Source of the DNA: Yinghuangia seranimata
Lineage (GTDB): Bacteria; Actinomycetota; Actinomycetes; Streptomycetales; Streptomycetaceae
DNA length: 64,000 nucleotides
Reading direction: 5' to 3'
Assembly: GCF_029953285.1 (NCBI RefSeq)
Contig: NZ_JASAOI010000040.1
Span: 1-64,000 of the forward strand
Positions within the stretch are counted from its first letter, which is position 1. Each line of letters opens with the position of its first letter. The notes beneath the pieces were generated by a model. It was not told where the DNA came from. It saw only the letters and a program-made list of their open reading frames with translations, and did not search any database. This document shows, in pieces, positions 35,105 through 43,321 of this stretch. A program made the position numbers and the translations under genes.

Positions 35105-35670
35105 TCGGCATGCCGAAACTCAGGTGGTCGGTGTCCGCGTCCCTGGCGGCCGCGGCCTTGCTGTCGAGCGGATGTTCCCCAGACGGCAGCGCAACCTCCG
35201 CTCAGGCAACCGTCGTTCCCCCTGACCGGCGCACAGCTTTCCCGCACTTGTCCGGACCGACGCTCGACGGCTCCACGCTCGACTTGACGTCCCTTTCGGG
35301 CCGCATCGTCGTCGTGAACGTCTGGGGGTCGTGGTGTGCGCCGTGCCGGCGCGAGGCCCCAGACCTCCAGCGCGCCTACGACGCGTATCAAAGCAAGGGC
35401 GTGTCGTTCGTCGGCATCGACACGCGGGACGACGCCGCTCAGGCGAACTCCTTCATCACCTCAAGCCGGATCGCGTACCCCAACCTCGTCGACGACGGCT
35501 CGGGGAGCCTCCTGGCCAAGCTCGTCGGCATCGTGCCACTGCAGGCGGTCCCCTCGACAGTGATCGTGGACCGCATGGGCGACGTCGCGTGGAAGGCCTC
35601 CAGGCCCGTCGACTACCGAACCCTCGCGGGCGGCCTGGACTCGGTCCTCGCCGAGAACCCCGGGAAGTGA
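35101..35670 (+). CDS. TlpA/ResA-type redoxin lipoprotein
   Basis: A 189-residue membrane-anchored thiol-disulfide oxidoreductase. The lipobox AALLSSGC is followed by a redoxin fold with the CxxC site WGSWCAPCRREAPDL and cis-Pro loop QAVPSTVIVD. Such proteins keep apocytochrome c or other secreted thiols reduced, using electrons from CcdA. The ATG at 35101 overlaps the stop of the upstream thioredoxin (ATGA). The upstream in-frame GTG at 35092 is possible but less well placed. It is followed 27 bp later by ccdA. Confidence 0.9.
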   Translation: MIGMPKLRWSVSASLAAAALLSSGCSPDGSATSAQATVVPPDRRTAFPHLSGPTLDGSTLDLTSLSGRIVVVNVWGSWCAPCRREAPDLQRAYDAYQSKGVSFVGIDTRDDAAQANSFITSSRIAYPNLVDDGSGSLLAKLVGIVPLQAVPSTVIVDRMGDVAWKASRPVDYRTLAGGLDSVLAENPGK

Positions 35671-35697
35671 CCGAGACAACGAAGGACCAAGTGTTCG

Positions 35698-36489
35698 ATG
35701 ATCCATGTCGCCGGCGCCGCCGGCACGGTCGAAACGGGCTCACTGCTGCTCGCCGTCCCGATCGCCGTGGCCGCAGGTCTGGTCTCCTTCCTTTCACCGT
35801 GCGTACTCCCGCTGGTCCCCGGCTACTTGTCCTATGTGGCGGGGCTGACCGGCATCGATCTGGGGGCGACGCGGCTTGAAGATGCGGCACGCGCCAAACG
35901 CGGCCGCATGGTGCTCGGCGCGTGCCTGTTCGTCTGCGGTTTCAGCCTCGTCTTCATCCTCATGGGAGTCGTCGCCGGCGGCACCGGCGTCTTCCTCCTC
36001 ACGCACCGCGACGTGCTGCAGCGCGTCCTCGGGGTGCTGACCATCGTCATGGGGCTCTTCTTCGCCGGCCTCCTGCCCGCCGCACTCAGCCGGGGGCTCA
36101 ATCGCGAACTGCGCTTCCACCGGGCGCCGAGAATCGGCCTGGCAGGCGCCCCGGTCCTCGGCGTGATGTTCGGTTTCGGCTGGACACCGTGCATGGGACC
36201 GACCCTGGGCGCGATCGAAGGACTCGGCCTCGCCGAGGGCTCCGTGGACCGGGCCGTCGTCCTCGCCGCGGCCTACTGCGTGGGGCTGGGAGTGCCGTTC
36301 ATCCTCACCGCTGTCGTCTTCCGCAAGGCCATGGGCGCCATCGGCTGGTTCAAGCGGCACTACCGGACGGTGACGCGCATCGGCGGCGGCATGCTGGTCC
36401 TCATCGGAATCCTGCTTGCCCTGGGCGTGTGGAACGACCTGGTGGCCCTCGTCCAGGGACAGATGTCCGGCGGCGTGAGCCCGCTATAG
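35698..36489 (+). CDS. ccdA: CcdA/DsbD-beta transmembrane electron transporter
   Basis: A 263-residue six-helix membrane protein carrying reducing equivalents from cytoplasmic thioredoxin to extracytoplasmic redoxins. The two conserved redox cysteines are in FLSPCVLPLVPGYLSYV (first helix) and FGFGWTPCMGPTLGA (fourth helix). Length and helix pattern are normal for CcdA. It follows the TlpA-like gene by 27 bp and closes the operon. With the alpha and gamma domains encoded nearby, all three DsbD functions are present as separate proteins. A 15-bp perfect hairpin downstream terminates the operon. Confidence 0.92.
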   Translation: MIHVAGAAGTVETGSLLLAVPIAVAAGLVSFLSPCVLPLVPGYLSYVAGLTGIDLGATRLEDAARAKRGRMVLGACLFVCGFSLVFILMGVVAGGTGVFLLTHRDVLQRVLGVLTIVMGLFFAGLLPAALSRGLNRELRFHRAPRIGLAGAPVLGVMFGFGWTPCMGPTLGAIEGLGLAEGSVDRAVVLAAAYCVGLGVPFILTAVVFRKAMGAIGWFKRHYRTVTRIGGGMLVLIGILLALGVWNDLVALVQGQMSGGVSPL

Positions 36490-36545
36490 CCTCCCGGGCA
36501 CTGGATGGCTTAGGCGATCGCCCACCGCATCGGGCAGTCCGTGCC

Positions 36546-36579
36546 GGTCTGCAGCGGCGGGCCACCGCCGCTGCAGACC
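36546..36579 (+). terminator. Terminator hairpin after ccdA
   Basis: Perfect 15-bp arms (36546-36560 and 36565-36579; GGTCTGCAGCGGCGG and complement) around the loop GCCA, 56 bp after the ccdA stop. There is no T-tract. Confidence 0.7.
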
Positions 36580-36707
36580 AGAAGATGGCCCGCAACCACG
36601 CAGGCCGCATTCCATCGCCGCAACGGCTCCGCGTACCTGATCCGGGACCAGTCACGCCGCCCTCCTCGCGTTGGGAGACGGGTTCACCCGTCACGTCGGC
36701 AGCCGTC

Positions 36708-36743
36708 GCACGTGCATCGGGGCGAAGGACCCGATGCACGTGC
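36708..36743. terminator. Hairpin at the end of the minus-strand ADH remnant
   Basis: Perfect 14-bp arms (GCACGTGCATCGGG at 36708-36721, complement at 36730-36743) and an 8-nt loop, 14 bp beyond the stop of the reductase remnant. Probably a terminator for that gene, shared with the convergent ccdA operon. Confidence 0.65.
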
Positions 36744-36757
36744 AACGGGCGGCTCGG

Positions 36758-37390
36758 TCAGGGGGCGAGCACGACCGTCTTGCCGGGCAGCCGTCCGGCG
36801 CCGGCATCTGCGTGCACGGCGGCCAGCTCGGTCACCGAGCGGCGGGCGGCGACATGGGTGCGGACCTTGCCGGCGTCGACCTTGCCGACCAGCTCGGCCA
36901 GCTGCGCGCCGTCGCTGCGGACGAACAGGTTTGCGCTGCGCACGCCGCGGGCGGAGTCCTCGGGGATCGGGCCGGCCGTGCTCGCGGCGACTCCGCCGTC
37001 GGCGACGTACGAAGTCAGCTGCGCGAGCTCGTCGGGGGAAACCCGCACGTGGTTGACCACGACCTGGAACGGACCGCCCACGGCGACCGGACCCGCGGCA
37101 AGGTCGAGCGGTCCGAGAACCCGGTGGGCGCCGTAGCCGCGCAGGCGCTCGGCATGCTGCGGCGAGTCCACCGCGGTCACCTCGACTCCCGCGTCGACGG
37201 CGAGCTGCACTACCAGGCTGCCCACCCCGCCCCCCGCTCCGTTGACCAGCACGGACTGGCCGGACTTCAGCTCGGCGAGCTCGAACGCCGTCTGCCAGGC
37301 CGCCAGGCCGGTCAGCGGCAGCGCTGCGGCGTCGACCAGACAGCGCTCACCCGGATCGCCGCCACCGTAAGTCAGGAGCTCGACTGCTGA
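36758..37390 (-). pseudogene. Zinc-type alcohol dehydrogenase/quinone oxidoreductase remnant
   Basis: The minus strand encodes LTGLAAWQTAFELAELKSG, then the nucleotide-binding SVLVNGAGGGVGSLVVQLA and a normal C-terminal half ending LPGKTVVLAP. This is the Rossmann and C-terminal part of an NADPH:quinone reductase-type MDR protein. The N-terminal GroES-like half is missing: before SAVELLTYGGGDPG the sequence no longer matches. A GTG at 37252 could start a partial product of 164 residues, but that would lack the catalytic domain. Confidence 0.7.
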
Positions 37391-37394
37391 GCGC

Positions 37395-37600
37395 CGCCCT
37401 CCAGCGGTGCTTCCGGGACTGCGGTCAGATGTCGGCCCGGTGCCTGTTCTCCGCCATCGGCTTCTACCCGGTGAAACCGGCCTCCGGGGAGTACGTGTGG
37501 GCAGCCGCTGGCGGACACCTCGACTTCACCATGGACGAGACGCCGCAGGCCTGGGGAGCCTTGACGACATTTCCCCCCACCGTGCCCAACGCCGCCGCGC
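37395..37600 (+). pseudogene. GH92 alpha-mannosidase C-terminal remnant
   Basis: The plus-strand frame reads RDCGQMSARCLFSAIGFYPV and KPASGEYV, the GH92 signature (CGQMSAWYVFSALGFYPV...), then jumps to AGGHLDFTMDETPQAWGAL, which resembles the GH92 C-terminal strand. About 70 of about 750 residues remain. It abuts the broken start of the minus-strand dehydrogenase, so the two truncations share a breakpoint near 37390. Confidence 0.6.
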
Positions 37601-37907
37601 CGGGACTTGGCGGGGAAGAACTCCAGCTCCGTGACGGCGAGTTCGTTGTCGCCTCCGGCTTCGGTCAGGCCCGCGAGCAGGGCGGCGGGATAGGCGGCGT
37701 CCGTGTCCTCGAGCGGCGCCGGCGCAGCGACCGCGCGGATTCCCCGGACGACGCCAAACCCGTTGCGCGAGAAGGCGCATCGACGCCGTCCCCGCGCCGC
37801 CGGGTCGAAAAGCCGTGCGGTTTTCCGTTAGCCCCGTCCGTTCCATGCATCTCCAAGGTGTCGGCACTCACAACCCGAACCTTTGCCGGCGAAGGAGAGA
37901 GACACGC
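37601..37907. other. Stretch upstream of the metalloprotease, no gene recognised
   Basis: Open frames exist on both strands but without motifs or ribosome sites. The AT-richer part around 37815-37880 precedes the protease ribosome site GAAGGAGAGA (37891-37900) and probably includes its promoter. Confidence 0.35.
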
Positions 37908-40085
37908 ATGGGACGTAGGAAAGCGATACCGGATCGCCCCCGCCGTCGCCGTGGTCGGTTGCTCGTCGCAGCCACCGTGACGGCCGCCCTCGTGATGGGT
38001 GCGGTCGCCGTCGACGCCGCCTTGGACGGCGACCCGCCAACCCCCGGCTCCGTCGACGCCGCGAGCACGCAGGGGGCAGACCCCGGAGAGATAGGCAGCC
38101 CGGCGTCGGCTCCGCTGCACAAGGATGAACCTGAACCTCTGACGTCGGTACCGAAGAACGACGTGGGCAAGGGCATGGTGTACACGGGCCTGGTGCCGTC
38201 GGCCAAGGGCGACAAGTGCGTTGGTGTGTACACGGTCTCCGAGGCGGGGCTGTGTACGCACGGCCCGGACGAGCCGCCGAAGGGCGTCGACATCCACCAG
38301 GACACCAAGCCCGTCGCCGCGCCTGCCGCCGCGCCCGCCGCGCCCGCAGTGGGCGCGGACTCGCCGCCGTCCGCGGCCGACCTGCTGAAGGACGCTCCGC
38401 CGGTCATCGACGTGCAGTCCGGCGCCGTGCTCGCCGCCGACGCCCCGGCCGCGGGGACGCCCGCCTCTGAGGCGACCGCCGCCGCGGGCGCAGCGGTGGT
38501 CTGCGACGGTGACGGGAGCACCGGCAACCGGGTCCAGGTGCTGTACGTGCACGCCCCCGGCAACGACCGTTTCGGCCAGTACCTGCCCTCGATCAAGAAG
38601 TGGGCCGCCGACGCCGACGTCATCTATAACGCCAGCGCCCAGGAGACCGGCGGCACCCGCCACATCCGCTACGTCACCGAGTCCGACTGCTCGGCGGTGG
38701 TCCTGAACGTGGAACTGCCCGCGTCTGAGCTGCAGCAGTTCGGCGCCACCACCGGTGCGCTGGCCAAGCAGGGGTTCAACCGCAAGGACCGCAAGTACAT
38801 GATCTTCGCGGACGCCCAGGTCTACTGCGGCATCGGCACCTTCGCCGGCGACGAGCGGCCGGGCAAGGACAACATGAGCAACTTCGGCCCCTCGTACGGC
38901 CGGACCGACAACGGTTGCTGGAGTGGCTCGACCGCCGCACACGAACTCGGCCACAACCTCGGCGCCGTCAACAACAGCGCGCCGAACAGCAGCAAGGCCG
39001 GGCACTGCGTCGACGAGTGGGACGTCATGTGCTACTCGGACTCGCCGTACTACCCGAAGATGCAGATCAAATGCCCCGACCGCGGCGGCGACCAGCGGCT
39101 GGACTGCAACCACGACGACTACTACAACACCAACCCGCCCGCCGGCAGCTACCTCACCACCCACTGGAACGTGGCCAACAACCAGTTCCTGATAGCCGGC
39201 GGCGGCACCGGCCCCAACCCCACGCCCACGCCCACGACGAGCCCCACCAAGACCCCGACCGGGGACCCGACGCCCACGCCGAGCCCCACCAAGACATCGA
39301 CCGGGAGCCCGACTTCCACACCGCGCCCGACCAAGACCTCGACCGGGAGCCCGACGTCCACACCGAGCCCGACCCCGACCGGCGGACCGGCATCGCCCAA
39401 GGTGGCGATCGGCCAACTCACCGCGTCCTCCGTCGTGCTGAGCTGGGCCCAGGTCACCGACGCGGCCAGCTACGACGTGGTGCTGAACGGCCGGACGTTG
39501 GGCACCGTCCACTCCACCGTGGTCAGACTGGTCAACCTGCGGCCCGACACCGCTTACAAGGTCGCCGTCGCCGTACGTGACCAGGCCGGCCACGTGGCCA
39601 AGCCCGGCCCCGAGGCGTCCTTCCGCACTCCGAAGGCCGCAGACCCGGTCGGACCGACCAAGCCCGGCACCAAGTACGTGATGGTCAACACCCTGACCGG
39701 CCAGGCCGCCGACATGTGGGGCGCCTCGACCGCCGACGGCGCTGTGCTGATCGGCTACCAGCGCCACGGCTACGCCAACCAGCAGTGGCTGTTCGAGGAC
39801 CAAGGCAACGGTAACCTGCGGATCCGCTCGGTGCGGTCCGACAAGTGCCTGCAGATCGGCGGCTCGGCCGTGGCCGGCCAGTACGTGATGCAGCAGCCGT
39901 GCAGCAACGCGGACACCCAGCAGTGGAAGATCACCGCGAGCGGCGGCGGCTACACGCTCACCGCGAAGAACTCCTCCCTCGTCCTCGGCACCGGCAATCG
40001 CTGGTACTACGGCGGTCGGCTGCTCGAACTCCAGCAGCCGAACGGCCAGACCTACCAGAACTGGGCCATCCAGCCGGTCTCCTGA
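37908..40085 (+). CDS. Secreted zinc metalloprotease with FN3 and ricin-type lectin domains
   Basis: A 725-residue secreted enzyme. A twin-basic N-terminus (MGRRKAIPDRPRRRRGR) and a hydrophobic signal (LLVAATVTAALVMGAVA) lead to a propeptide-like region. The catalytic region has the zinc motif AAHELGHNLGAV (HExxHxxG) near residue 345, with several Cys pairs around it and CVDEWDVMCYSD as the likely Met-turn. A Pro-Thr-Ser linker (about 437-490) with repeated TKTSTGSPTSTP units leads to an FN3 domain (SWAQVTDAASYDVVLNGR) and a C-terminal ricin-type beta-trefoil (ANQQWLFEDQGNGNLRIRS). It would degrade an extracellular protein while binding a glycan surface. ATG 37908 follows GAAGGAGAGA. Confidence 0.88.
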   Translation: MGRRKAIPDRPRRRRGRLLVAATVTAALVMGAVAVDAALDGDPPTPGSVDAASTQGADPGEIGSPASAPLHKDEPEPLTSVPKNDVGKGMVYTGLVPSAKGDKCVGVYTVSEAGLCTHGPDEPPKGVDIHQDTKPVAAPAAAPAAPAVGADSPPSAADLLKDAPPVIDVQSGAVLAADAPAAGTPASEATAAAGAAVVCDGDGSTGNRVQVLYVHAPGNDRFGQYLPSIKKWAADADVIYNASAQETGGTRHIRYVTESDCSAVVLNVELPASELQQFGATTGALAKQGFNRKDRKYMIFADAQVYCGIGTFAGDERPGKDNMSNFGPSYGRTDNGCWSGSTAAHELGHNLGAVNNSAPNSSKAGHCVDEWDVMCYSDSPYYPKMQIKCPDRGGDQRLDCNHDDYYNTNPPAGSYLTTHWNVANNQFLIAGGGTGPNPTPTPTTSPTKTPTGDPTPTPSPTKTSTGSPTSTPRPTKTSTGSPTSTPSPTPTGGPASPKVAIGQLTASSVVLSWAQVTDAASYDVVLNGRTLGTVHSTVVRLVNLRPDTAYKVAVAVRDQAGHVAKPGPEASFRTPKAADPVGPTKPGTKYVMVNTLTGQAADMWGASTADGAVLIGYQRHGYANQQWLFEDQGNGNLRIRSVRSDKCLQIGGSAVAGQYVMQQPCSNADTQQWKITASGGGYTLTAKNSSLVLGTGNRWYYGGRLLELQQPNGQTYQNWAIQPVS
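39217..39387 (+). repeat. Pro/Thr/Ser-rich linker repeats in the metalloprotease gene
   Basis: In-frame tandem units of about 39-48 bp encode variants of SPTKTSTGSPTSTP. They form the flexible linker between the protease and FN3 domains and are not a separate element. Confidence 0.85.
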
Positions 40086-40099
40086 GGCCGTCCCGAGCA

Positions 40100-40138
40100 G
40101 GCGGTGGGGCGGGAACCACCCCCGTCCGCCCCACCGCC
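40100..40138 (+). terminator. Terminator hairpin after the metalloprotease gene
   Basis: Perfect 13-bp arms (GGCGGTGGGGCGG at 40100-40112, complement at 40126-40138) with a 13-nt loop, 14 bp after the stop and 20 bp before the next ATG. It could also reduce read-through into the downstream surface-protein gene. Confidence 0.65.
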
Positions 40139-40157
40139 GTCCAAGGAGTCAGCACAG

Positions 40158-40757
40158 ATGCGCATCCGTACTTTCGCCGCGGCCGCAGCGCTCGCCGCCG
40201 CCGTCCTCCTGGGCGGCGCCGGCCAGGCCGGCGCGCACGGCGACACCATCGTCTTCACGATCACCGAGCTGGGCGACGGGCATACCCGGGTGGCCGCCAC
40301 CTGGGCGAACGACCACGACCCGGTCACCGAAAAGGTGGCCGGCACGCTCAGCGCGACGGCCGACGACGGCCGGACCGTCGGCCCGTGGAAGCTGGAGCCG
40401 GTGGCCGGCACTCCCGGCACGTTCACCACCCGCCTGGCCCTGCCACCCGGCCACTGGGCCGTCGTCGTGGAGTCCGGTTTCCCCGCACTCGGCCGCGGCC
40501 AGGCGGACCTCACCGTCACGGCGGTGCCGGGCACGGAGCCCAGCCCAAGCACCGTGATCGACCCGGTCGCCCCGTCCACGGCACCGTCCACCCCGGGACC
40601 CGCCTCCCCCGCCCCACCGGCACAAACCCCGATCGCCGCCCCGCCCTCCTCGTCGTCGAGCGATTCGGGACCCAGCCGGCTCATCATCGGCACGGTGCTC
40701 GTCGCCATCGTGCTGGTCGCCGCCGAACTGCTGCGCCGCCGCCGCGCAGCCCGCTGA
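40158..40757 (+). CDS. Secreted membrane-anchored surface protein
   Basis: A 199-residue protein with signal peptide (AAAAALAAAVLLGGAGQAGA, cleavage before HGDT), an extracytoplasmic beta-sandwich of about 95 residues (VFTITELGDGHTRVAATW ... FTTRLALPPGHWAVVVES) that resembles YtkA/CopC-type domains, a Pro/Ser linker and a C-terminal hydrophobic helix followed by LRRRRAAR. This is a typical type-I membrane anchor of actinomycete surface proteins. The mature N-terminal His of HGD could bind copper as in CopC-like proteins, but this is a suggestion only. ATG 40158 follows AAGGAG. The gene is co-directional with the metalloprotease. Confidence 0.75.
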   Translation: MRIRTFAAAAALAAAVLLGGAGQAGAHGDTIVFTITELGDGHTRVAATWANDHDPVTEKVAGTLSATADDGRTVGPWKLEPVAGTPGTFTTRLALPPGHWAVVVESGFPALGRGQADLTVTAVPGTEPSPSTVIDPVAPSTAPSTPGPASPAPPAQTPIAAPPSSSSSDSGPSRLIIGTVLVAIVLVAAELLRRRRAAR

Positions 40758-41020
40758 CCCGGGCCGCCCCGCCGTCCACCCGTCCGGTACGCCGCGTCCA
40801 CGAGTTTCCCGATGCCCGCACCCGCCCAGAGCCGGCTCGAGGATGCGGTGGCGGAGGAGGGGGACTCGGGCTCGTCCGTGCATCCGCGTCATGATGCGCT
40901 TGACCCGCGTGTTGCCGCTTTCGGTGCGTCCCGTGGTGGTGGGGCGGCGTGAGAGCTGCATCGGCGTCCGCACGGTCGAGTTCGAGGCCGTTCGCTAGAG
41001 CTTGCAGCGAGGAATCGCGG

Positions 41021-42376
41021 TCATGCAAGGGCATGGTGATGGGTCCCGGCGTCGTCCGTGGTGGCCGAATCGGCTGTCCAGAAGGTGCCGTCGGGGTAGC
41101 GGTAGGCGTCGATGCTTGCCTGGTGCATGGTGGCCGAGAAGCCCGGCGTGGTCGGTGCCAGGTAGTGGCCGTGGCCGACCCTCGCGGGGTCGAGGAAGTG
41201 CTCGTGCAGGTGGTCGGTGAATTCGATCGTGCGGTCATCGGTGGTGCCCGATAGGGCGACGTAGTCGAACATCGAAAGGTGCTGGACCAGTTCGCTCAGT
41301 CCGACGCCGCCCGCGTGCGGGCAGACGGGGATGCCGAACTTGGCGGCGAGCAGGAGGATGGCCAGGTTCTCGTTGACGCCGCCGACCCGGGTGGAGTCCA
41401 ACTGCAGGACGTCGATGGCGTCTGCCTGGAGCAGTTGCTTGAAGACGATGCGGTTCTGCACGTGTTCGCCGGTGGCCACCTTGACCGGGTGGACGCTGCG
41501 GCGGACGGCGGCGTGGCCGAGGATGTCGTCCGGGCTGGTGGGCTCTTCGATCCAGTACGGGTTGAACTCCGCCAGCGCGCGTGTCCATTCGATGGCCTCG
41601 GGGACGTCCCAGCGCTGATTGGCGTCGATCGCCATGCGTATGTCCCAGCCGACGGCTTCGCGGGCGGCGCGGCACCGGCGGATGTCGTCCTGGAGGTCGG
41701 CGCCGACCTTCAGCTTGATCTGGGTGAAGCCGTCCGCGACCGCCTGCTTGGCGAGGCGGGTGAGCTTTTCGTCGGAATAGCCGAGCCAGCCGGGCGAGGT
41801 GGTGTACGCGGGATAGCCGCGGTGGAGCAGTTCGGCTGCGCGGTCGTCGGCGCCGTGCTTGCCGTGGCGCAGTAGGGCCAGGGCATCGTCGTAAGTAAGC
41901 GCGTCGCTGATGTGGCGGAAGTCGACCTGGGAAGCCAGCCATGCGGGGTCGGCGTCGGCGAGGAGCCGCCACAGCGGCTTGCCCTCCCGCTTGGCCGCGA
42001 GATCCCAGACCGCGTTGACGACAGCGCCGATGGCCATGTGCATGACGCCCTTCTCCGGGCCCAGCCAGCGCAGTTGGCTGTCGCCGGTCAGATCGCGGTA
42101 CAGCGAGCCCGGGTCGGCGCACAGTTCGGCGACCGGTCGTCCGACGACGTACGGGCGAAGCGCGTCGATGGCTGCGACCTGGACGTCGTTACCGCGGCCG
42201 ATGGTGAACGTGAAGCCGTGGCCCTCGGGTTCGCCGTCCGACGCGCGCAGCACGAGGTACGCGGCGGAGTAGTCGGGGTCCGGGTTCATGGCATCGGACC
42301 CGTCCAGGCCCCGCGAGGTGGGGAACCGGATGTCGTACGTGTCGAGGGCGGTGATGTGCGCCGTGCTCTGGGGCAA
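41021..42376 (-). CDS. fucD: L-fuconate dehydratase
   Basis: A 451-residue enolase-superfamily enzyme that dehydrates L-fuconate to 2-keto-3-deoxy-L-fuconate. All active-site elements are present: KLKV (KxK base), [26 protein letters not shown] and [12 protein letters not shown] with the second base His. The N-terminal [20 protein letters not shown] and the long capping domain are characteristic of the fuconate dehydratase group. TTG 42376 follows AGGAAAGG and gives the normal family N-terminus; an upstream start at 42427 is possible but unsupported. It is followed on the same strand, upstream, by its likely regulator (FCD-GntR) and is divergent from the fucose transport operon. Confidence 0.9.
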   Translation of the reverse strand: MPQSTAHITALDTYDIRFPTSRGLDGSDAMNPDPDYSAAYLVLRASDGEPEGHGFTFTIGRGNDVQVAAIDALRPYVVGRPVAELCADPGSLYRDLTGDSQLRWLGPEKGVMHMAIGAVVNAVWDLAAKREGKPLWRLLADADPAWLASQVDFRHISDALTYDDALALLRHGKHGADDRAAELLHRGYPAYTTSPGWLGYSDEKLTRLAKQAVADGFTQIKLKVGADLQDDIRRCRAAREAVGWDIRMAIDANQRWDVPEAIEWTRALAEFNPYWIEEPTSPDDILGHAAVRRSVHPVKVATGEHVQNRIVFKQLLQADAIDVLQLDSTRVGGVNENLAILLLAAKFGIPVCPHAGGVGLSELVQHLSMFDYVALSGTTDDRTIEFTDHLHEHFLDPARVGHGHYLAPTTPGFSATMHQASIDAYRYPDGTFWTADSATTDDAGTHHHALA

Positions 42377-42435
42377 CGTGCTGCCTTTCCTGGGGTGTTG
42401 GTGGAAATCACGGCCGACGTGTGGCACTCGGGTCG

Positions 42436-43143
42436 TCAGAACCCTTCCTGCACGTACCGGTCGAGCTGGCGTTCCAGGCTCAGCTCGAGGTGTTCGCGCA
42501 TGGCTTCGGCGGCGCGTTCCGGGCTGCGGCGCAGCACGGCCCGCAGGATGCGGCCGTGCTCGACGACCGTTGCCGGACTGCCGCCCGTGACAGGGCTGAG
42601 CCTGAACAGGTGGAGGTGAACATGCAGGCGTTCGACCGCGGCCGCGAGCAGCGGCCTGCCTGAGGCCGCCGCAAGCACGTCGTGGAAGTGCTGATCCAGC
42701 ATCGCGAAGCGGCCGTAGACGGCGTAGCTGTCGCCCGTGTCCGACTGGCCCTGCATCTCCTCGACCAACGTTTCGAGCCGGTCGAGTTCGGCGTTGCCGG
42801 CGTGCTCGGCGGCCAGGGCTGCGGCCGCGGGCTCGAGCAGCAGTCGCATTTCGAAGAGTTGCTCCATGTCGTGCCGGGCCAGCAGGACGGTGGCCCGGTA
42901 TCCGGAGAGCGAGCGTTTGACCACCAGCCCTTCCGACTCGAGCCGGGCCATGGCTTCGCGAACGGGCGTGGGCGACACGCCCAGTGACCGGGAGACCGCC
43001 TCTATGCCCACCCTGGCGCCCGGTTGGATCACGTGGTCCATGAGCATCGCCTTGACCGCCTCGTAAACGCTGTCTGTCAGCGCCTCCCGCCGCGGCGCAG
43101 GAGGTGCCGGCCTCCGTGCGGACTCCGTCGCGTCTGCCGACAT
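42436..43143 (-). CDS. FCD-type GntR regulator of the fucose locus (paralogue 1)
   Basis: A 235-residue regulator: N-terminal winged HTH ([19 protein letters not shown] ... [19 protein letters not shown]) and C-terminal FCD ligand domain with metal-binding-type His residues ([17 protein letters not shown]). It is closely related to the GntR at 53162-53878, sharing [13 protein letters not shown]. It probably binds near the promoter of the divergent transport operon and responds to L-fucose or a pathway acid. The ATG at 43143 has AAAGGAGG 8 bp upstream; an earlier start at 43170 is less likely. Cotranscription with fucD (59-bp gap) is expected. Confidence 0.92.
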   Translation of the reverse strand: MSADATESARRPAPPAPRREALTDSVYEAVKAMLMDHVIQPGARVGIEAVSRSLGVSPTPVREAMARLESEGLVVKRSLSGYRATVLLARHDMEQLFEMRLLLEPAAAALAAEHAGNAELDRLETLVEEMQGQSDTGDSYAVYGRFAMLDQHFHDVLAAASGRPLLAAAVERLHVHLHLFRLSPVTGGSPATVVEHGRILRAVLRRSPERAAEAMREHLELSLERQLDRYVQEGF

Positions 43144-43201
43144 CTCCTCGGCCTCCTTTCGAACATGCATCGAGGCGCCCCCGCGCTATCGAGCAAGTCC
43201 C

Positions 43202-43209
43202 ATAGGATT
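43202..43209. promoter_or_regulatory. Half of a dispersed 8-bp inverted pair (ATAGGATT)
   Basis: ATAGGATT at 43202-43209 is the exact reverse complement of AATCCTAT at 43292-43299. The pair brackets the likely promoter between the GntR gene and the fucose-importer gene, about eight helical turns apart. Possible regulator sites; each half alone is short. Confidence 0.35.
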
Positions 43210-43250
43210 CTCACCCTTCGCCTTGCTCGTCAAGCGCTACAACCCAGGTC

Positions 43251-43280
43251 TTGACGTAGATAGCCACCCTGCTCCAGCAT
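43251..43280 (+). promoter_or_regulatory. Putative promoter of the fucose import operon
   Basis: TTGACG (43251-43256) is a good -35 element, with CAGCAT (43275-43280) as a weak -10 at 18-bp spacing, 42 bp upstream of the binding-protein start codon. No other -35-like sequence in the intergenic region fits better. Confidence 0.45.
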
Positions 43281-43321
43281 CACGGCATCGAAATCCTATT
43301 TGATTCGAGTGAGGCGTAGTC

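Noticed and set aside
39217..39387. Short tandem repeats that could be taken for a CRISPR array
   Set aside because: The repeats are in frame, encode a Pro/Thr/Ser linker, vary between units and have no spacers or cas genes nearby.
37665..39803. A 712-codon minus-strand frame opposite the metalloprotease
   Set aside because: The plus strand encodes a protein with signal peptide, HExxH, FN3 and ricin-type motifs; the minus frame has none.
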